Assembly: GCA_965199705.1 (NCBI GenBank)
Contig: OZ241359.1
Coordinates: 1,550,001-1,614,000, forward strand
DNA: 64,000 bases
Direction: 5' to 3'
Source: Azophilus sp965199705
GTDB lineage: Bacteria; Pseudomonadota; Gammaproteobacteria; Pseudomonadales; Azotimanducaceae
Below are positions 60,401 through 64,000 of this stretch, piece after piece. A program made the position numbers and the translations under genes. Positions within the stretch are counted from its first letter, which is position 1; every line of letters begins with the position of its first letter. The notes beneath the pieces are model-generated. The model did no database searches. It was not told the DNA's origin and worked only from the letters and a program-made list of their open reading frames with translations.

Positions 60401-62872
60401 TCAGAACCGGTAGCGCAGACTCGCGCTGAAGTGTCGGGGCAGTTCCGGCAGCACGACTGCGCCGCCAAACAGGTTCGGGAAGTTGGCGCGGAAGTAGCGC
60501 TCGTCGGTGACGTTCTTCAGGTTGAAGTTCGCCACCCAGTTGCGCGTCTCATAGCCAAAGCCCAGATTGACCAGCGTATAGCCCGGCAGCCGAACGCTTC
60601 CCGAAAAACCGGAGGCGACGCCTTCGACGTCTGCCGCACTGCCGTTGACCGTCCAGCCATTGCCGAAATCCCAGGTGGCCGCCATCGACAGGATATTACG
60701 GGGCATCCCGGCGCGGCTCGCATCGTCGCGAATGACCTGGCCGGCAAGGGCGCCGCCGTACAGGCGCCAGGGTTCGATGTCCGGTAGATCGTCGGCGCCG
60801 AGGAAGCTGAATCGCCCGCCTGCCTCGCGCGTGTTCAGATTGATCACCTTGATGTGTGACCAGCCGAAGGTAAGCAGCAGGCGCTCGTTGACCGACCAGC
60901 GCGTTTCGAATTCGATGCCGCGCGTGCGAGAAGCCTGATTGGTCACCGTGGACTGGGCGGAAAAATCGGTGCGTTCCTGCGCATAGACGGCGGTTGCAAA
61001 ATAGAACCTGTCGTCGAGCAGGCTGCCCTTGAGCCCGGCTTCCAGAAGCCTGGATTGGTCGAAGGCCGTGCCTTCAAGAACGTTGGCGGTGGTTACTTCA
61101 GCCGCCTGGCCGGTAATCAGGGTGGATTGTTGCGATGCGGTGAAGTAGGGGGTAAGTCCAATGGCCGTTTGCCAGCTCATGCTGATCGTCCAGGACACGC
61201 CATCGACGTCCTCTGCCGCCTCAACATCGACGCAGTCGCCTGGCGGCGGGCAGAAGTTATTGGAGCTCGGCAACAGCAGCTTGTCCAGAGGCTGCGTGCT
61301 TTCGAGGTCGATCCAGTCATAACGCGCCCCGAACAGCAGCGACAGGCCGTTGTCGAATGCCGCATCGAACATGGCGGCAAGGCCCAGGTCCGTGTATTTG
61401 CCGATGTAATACTCCGTGTAATCGTCGTCGATCTCGGTGGCCAGCAGGCGCGTGGCGAGCGGCCCCAAAGGTTGTGTCAGGTCGCGCCGATCAAAGTACT
61501 CGTTGGTATAGTCGTCGGCGTGATCGAAGTTCGTGTGCCGCACGGACGGTGATAACTGCATGGCCAGGCTGGCGGCGTCGAATTCGATCTGCCGGGAGAA
61601 CACCAGCTTGTCCTCGATCACCCAGGTGTCGTGAAACTGCGAGAAGCCGTAGGCGTTTTCGTTCAGGTTGTCGTAGTGCTCGAAGAACAGCTGGTTCTTC
61701 CACTCCCAGCCGCCCGGGTTTTCGCCGATCAGGTCGAAGTAGAGGGTAGTGACGGTGTTTTCCAGGGTGTCGTCGTTGCTGGCCAGCGTGGTGCTGCCGT
61801 CAATGGTGGCCGTGCCGGGATTCTGCAATGCCAGCAATTCCGGTACGCAGCCAAACACCAGGGTTGTTCCGATCTGGCAGACGCCGGATCCCGAAAGCTG
61901 GCCGGCTTGCCCCGGAACCACGCCCGCTGCAAACGGGTTGAGGTCGGTAAAGCCGTCGCCATCCACGTCGAATTCCTGGTGCGAAATGAATCCATCACCG
62001 TCTCGATCAAGGGGCGATGGCGAGCCGGTCACGTACAGGCCATGGTCCACCAGATCCTGGGTGAGCCGGTTCCATCCGGCTACCTGATTGCCCTCGTATT
62101 CGTGCCACATGCCGCCGAATTGGGCGATGACCGTATCCGATACCCCCAGATCGAAGGAAAGTTGCAGCAGCTTCTGCTTCGTTTCGGTGTAGTCGTAGTA
62201 GCTGCCGGAATCCTCGATCAAGGCATAGGCCTGATAGCCGAGATCTACCGAACCCTGGCGAACGGGCCCGCCGACTTCTGCCGAAACGACTTTCCTGTCC
62301 CAGCTTCCGGTGCTCATCGACAGCTCGCCGCTGGTCTCGGAGAGCAGCGCGCCCGTTTCCTCAATGCGGGCGGATTTCGGGTTGAAGTTGAGAAAGCCAC
62401 CGATTTTTGATGGCCCGAAGATCGGTGAAGCTGGGCCGCGAACGATGTCGATGCGATCGGAGGCCCCAATCGGCGTCGGGTAGTTGCCGGGATTTTCCAG
62501 CCTGCGCATGCCCCGGAAGTAGGTCTCGCCAGGCGTTCCTCGAATGTCGAGGCCGCCGGCGACGCCAAAGAATGACTGTGTGAAGGCGCCTGGCGCGAGC
62601 ACGATCATCTCGTCGATGTCCTGCATGTCGTAGCGTTCCAGCAATGCCGAGGAAATCGTCGATGCGGAGCGCGGGGTGTCGAGCAGCGATTTGCCGAACC
62701 CGAACACGGATTCCACGTAGTCGTCGGGTAAACTGTCGAGATGGCCCGTGACCACGATTTCTTCGATCACGTCCTGGGCAACAGCCTCGGTGCTGGTCAG
62801 GCCGAGGGCGCAGGCCAAGACGACCGGCAGCGGGATGCGGGCAGAAACGAGGCGCAATTTGATCTCCTGCAA
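60401..62872 (-). CDS. TonB-dependent receptor with EF-hand-like insert
   Basis: An 823-residue siderophore-type receptor. The signal peptide (ARIPLPVVLACALGLTST, cleaved near AVAQ) precedes the TonB box IEEIVVTGHLDSLPDD. The plug has YFRGMRRLENPGNYPTPIGA and DIVRGPASPIFGPSKIGGFL. The barrel ends FSASLRYRF with the terminal Phe. Within a barrel loop (about residues 288-305) is a calcium-binding-like stretch, LDRDGDGFISHQEFDVDGDG then FTDLN, with two DxDxDG cores in the EF-hand spacing. Such insertions are unusual in TonB receptors and could bind Ca2+ to stiffen an extracellular loop. It is convergent with the TlpA-like gene. The substrate is not known; the layout suggests FhuE/FpvA-like rather than BtuB. 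Confidence 0.9.
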   Translation of the reverse strand: MQEIKLRLVSARIPLPVVLACALGLTSTEAVAQDVIEEIVVTGHLDSLPDDYVESVFGFGKSLLDTPRSASTISSALLERYDMQDIDEMIVLAPGAFTQSFFGVAGGLDIRGTPGETYFRGMRRLENPGNYPTPIGASDRIDIVRGPASPIFGPSKIGGFLNFNPKSARIEETGALLSETSGELSMSTGSWDRKVVSAEVGGPVRQGSVDLGYQAYALIEDSGSYYDYTETKQKLLQLSFDLGVSDTVIAQFGGMWHEYEGNQVAGWNRLTQDLVDHGLYVTGSPSPLDRDGDGFISHQEFDVDGDGFTDLNPFAAGVVPGQAGQLSGSGVCQIGTTLVFGCVPELLALQNPGTATIDGSTTLASNDDTLENTVTTLYFDLIGENPGGWEWKNQLFFEHYDNLNENAYGFSQFHDTWVIEDKLVFSRQIEFDAASLAMQLSPSVRHTNFDHADDYTNEYFDRRDLTQPLGPLATRLLATEIDDDYTEYYIGKYTDLGLAAMFDAAFDNGLSLLFGARYDWIDLESTQPLDKLLLPSSNNFCPPPGDCVDVEAAEDVDGVSWTISMSWQTAIGLTPYFTASQQSTLITGQAAEVTTANVLEGTAFDQSRLLEAGLKGSLLDDRFYFATAVYAQERTDFSAQSTVTNQASRTRGIEFETRWSVNERLLLTFGWSHIKVINLNTREAGGRFSFLGADDLPDIEPWRLYGGALAGQVIRDDASRAGMPRNILSMAATWDFGNGWTVNGSAADVEGVASGFSGSVRLPGYTLVNLGFGYETRNWVANFNLKNVTDERYFRANFPNLFGGAVVLPELPRHFSASLRYRF

Positions 62873-62991
62873 CTCAAACGGGATCGCGTGCGAAAGGGCT
62901 GTAGTCCGTCAGCGGCGCCTTCCACACCGTGCTTGCCAGGCCGGTGGCTGAATCCGCCAACCGAATGAGTGCGATCAGGGTGGATGCGCGC

Positions 62992-63019
62992 TTGACAGCC
63001 TATCAAGGTAAAGTATGAC
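62992..63019 (+). promoter_or_regulatory. Strong sigma-70-like promoter
   Basis: TTGACA (62992-62997), 16 bases, TATGAC (63014-63019). It lies in the intergenic region between the divergent TonB receptor and the YbaN-like gene, facing right, about 80 bases before the YbaN-like start. It could also serve the cas9 gene 600 bases further. Confidence 0.6.
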
Positions 63020-63097
63020 GGCAAACGCGGCTGCAAGGAAAGCAAAGAACGGGGAGAAGGCCAGAACAATGCCAGAAAAACGAGGGCAGCAACGCCT

Positions 63098-63532
63098 TTG
63101 CACGGGCAGCCAGACGCGCCTGTGGCGCCCGCCGCACCGGTTCCGGCACAGCGGTTGATCGTGCGAGCCTCACGGCCTGCCTGGGTGGTTGCCGGCAGCC
63201 TTGCGCTCGGCCTTGGCGTCCTCGGCATTCTGCTGCCGCTGCTGCCAACAGCGCCGTTCCTGATCCTGGCGGCCTTTTGCTTTTCGCGCGGTTCGCGCAG
63301 GCTGCACAATTGGCTGATCAACCATCGCCTGCTCGGTCCGCCGATCCGTGATTGGCGCGATCATCGCTCGATCTCCGGCAAGGCCAAGGCCTCGGCGATG
63401 TTCGCCATCCTGCTTGTCTTTGCGGTGTCCGTTCTGCTCGGATTGGCGACCTGGGCGCTGCTCCTGCAAGGCATCGTCCTGGCCGGTGTTGCGGTGTTCC
63501 TGCTCACCCGGCCGACGCCGCCAGATCGTTGA
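63098..63532 (+). CDS. DUF454/YbaN-like inner-membrane protein
   Basis: A 144-residue membrane protein. TTG 63098 (preceded by GAGGGC) is the most likely start; a GTG lies eight codons later. The DUF454 signature is visible: LGVLGILLPLLPTAPFLILA with FCFSRGSRRLHNWLINHRLL, then GPPIRDWRDHRSISGKAKAS, and two more membrane helices (AMFAILLVFAVSVLLGLATW, LLLQGIVLAGVAVFLL). Function of the family is unknown. The stop lies 100 bases before cas9 in the same direction, and no terminator separates them, so cotranscription is possible but unproven. Confidence 0.87.
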   Translation: MHGQPDAPVAPAAPVPAQRLIVRASRPAWVVAGSLALGLGVLGILLPLLPTAPFLILAAFCFSRGSRRLHNWLINHRLLGPPIRDWRDHRSISGKAKASAMFAILLVFAVSVLLGLATWALLLQGIVLAGVAVFLLTRPTPPDR

Positions 63533-63632
63533 GCGAGGGAAGGGCCGCCGGGCCAGCCGCACATCGCCCTTGGCGCGCCGTTCTAGTGGTTTGCTACCAT
63601 GGCTCTAACGCGCATGGAGAAGAGGAAATCCA

Positions 63633-64000
63633 GTGACGAAACCGAATTATCGGTTCGGACTTGATGTCGGAACCAACTCCCTCGGTTGGAGTGTATTGGC
63701 ACTCGACGAGAACCGCGATCCTTGTGCCATTGTAGCTGCTGGCTCGCGTATTTTTCCCGAAGGCAGGGAAGCCAAGAAAAAGGCCACATTGGCAGCCGAC
63801 CGTCGCGCCGCCCGATCTGCGAGACGACGGCGAGACCGCTACAAGCAGCGCCAGAAATTTCTGATCCATGAGTTGACGAAGTCCGGGCTGTTCCCGCAGT
63901 CGGAAGTCGATAGAAAGCAGCTGCAAGAGAAGAACCCGTTGAAGCTGCGCGCAGGTGCTTTAGGGGAGCGGTTGGCTCCGTGGGATGTTGGTCGCGCATT
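63633..64000 (+). CDS. cas9: Cas9 endonuclease, N-terminal part (runs off the window)
   Basis: An open frame of 122 codons from GTG 63633, preceded by GAAGAGGA about seven bases upstream, that stays open to the end of the window. RuvC-I is FGLDVGTNSLGWSVLALDE (catalytic Asp11) and is followed by SRIFPEGREAKKKATLA and the arginine-rich bridge helix AADRRAARSARRRRDRYKQR (about residues 54-73). The REC-lobe start NPLKLRAGALGERLAPWDVG matches compact type II-C or similar Cas9 proteins. These features together are specific for Cas9; IscB relatives lack this REC segment. Cas9 cuts DNA as an RNA-guided nuclease using HNH and RuvC domains. By eye the G+C content (about 55-57%) is lower than in the neighbouring genes. 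Subtype, cas1/cas2, tracrRNA and the CRISPR array lie outside the window. Confidence 0.95.
   Translation, partial: MTKPNYRFGLDVGTNSLGWSVLALDENRDPCAIVAAGSRIFPEGREAKKKATLAADRRAARSARRRRDRYKQRQKFLIHELTKSGLFPQSEVDRKQLQEKNPLKLRAGALGERLAPWDVGRA

Noticed and set aside
63533..63632. tracrRNA in the gap upstream of cas9
   Set aside because: The 100-base gap has only a short inverted repeat (CCATG...CATGG, 63597-63617). Without the CRISPR repeat, an anti-repeat cannot be recognised.
1..64000. rRNA or tRNA genes
   Set aside because: No clover-leaf arms with conserved GTTCRANNC or rRNA core sequences were seen in any intergenic region.

Overview
The window looks like about 64 kb of chromosome from a high-G+C gammaproteobacterium, probably an uncultured aquatic or host-associated heterotroph. 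I infer this from the mfd-csiV pair (csiV is a gammaproteobacterial gene), four large TonB-dependent receptors, the imuA-imuB-dnaE2 mutasome operon, several acyl-CoA and aromatic-type catabolic genes, and a pst operon whose PstA carries the long DUF3333-type N-terminal region. The genus cannot be fixed from the sequence. No rRNA or tRNA gene was seen.

Layout. 0-1.7 kb: 3' part of a TonB receptor with a clear terminator. 1.8-7.2 kb: SOS-type mutasome operon imuA-imuB-dnaE2, overlapping at both junctions. 7.4-8.6 kb: an Rpn-type PD-(D/E)XK nuclease. 8.9-14 kb: TonB receptor, then a TPR-sulfotransferase. 14-17.9 kb: glycolate oxidase glcDEF. 17.9-23.5 kb: a catabolic group (SnoaL-like, aldehyde dehydrogenase, DUF1330, acyl-CoA-dehydrogenase-like flavin hydroxylase, AMP-forming acyl-CoA ligase). 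23.5-28 kb: csiV and mfd. 28.1-30.2 kb: fumarylacetoacetase-like, 2-oxo-alkenoate hydratase and RidA-like genes.

30.3-38.2 kb is the most unusual part. Five same-strand tandem paralogues of a roughly 520-residue protein follow one another, each with an N-terminal AAA-ATPase-like domain and a C-terminal PD-(D/E)XK nuclease domain (DUF1703 type). They are mosaic at the sequence level, as if shuffled by gene conversion. A single C/T difference at each 3' end decides whether a copy stops 20 bases before the next copy or reads on into an ATGA overlap.

38.3-41.4 kb: acyl-CoA dehydrogenase, HpcH/CitE-type lyase and a sucrase/ferredoxin-like protein. 41.5-47.5 kb: pstSCAB plus a porin, with no phoU. 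47.6-49 kb: divergent bfd/bfr with Fur-like boxes, then mobA. 49.1-50.7 kb: a cupin and metX. 51-52.7 kb: hipBA toxin-antitoxin with an inverted-repeat operator. 53-60.3 kb: TonB receptor and an acyl-CoA operon (MDR oxidoreductase, CaiB-type transferase, propionyl-CoA synthetase-like ligase, TlpA-like lipoprotein). 60.4-62.9 kb: a TonB receptor carrying an EF-hand-like calcium-binding insert. 63.1-63.5 kb: a YbaN-like membrane protein. At 63,633, running off the right edge, is the 5' end of a cas9 gene starting with GTG. Its RuvC-I motif and arginine-rich bridge helix are intact, so a type II CRISPR-Cas locus should lie just beyond the window.

A family of about 22-bp hairpin elements with a conserved GCAATAT (reverse ATATTGC) core recurs at least seven times between genes or at gene ends. 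Most copies sit directly against a stop codon. I could not match it to a named repeat family.
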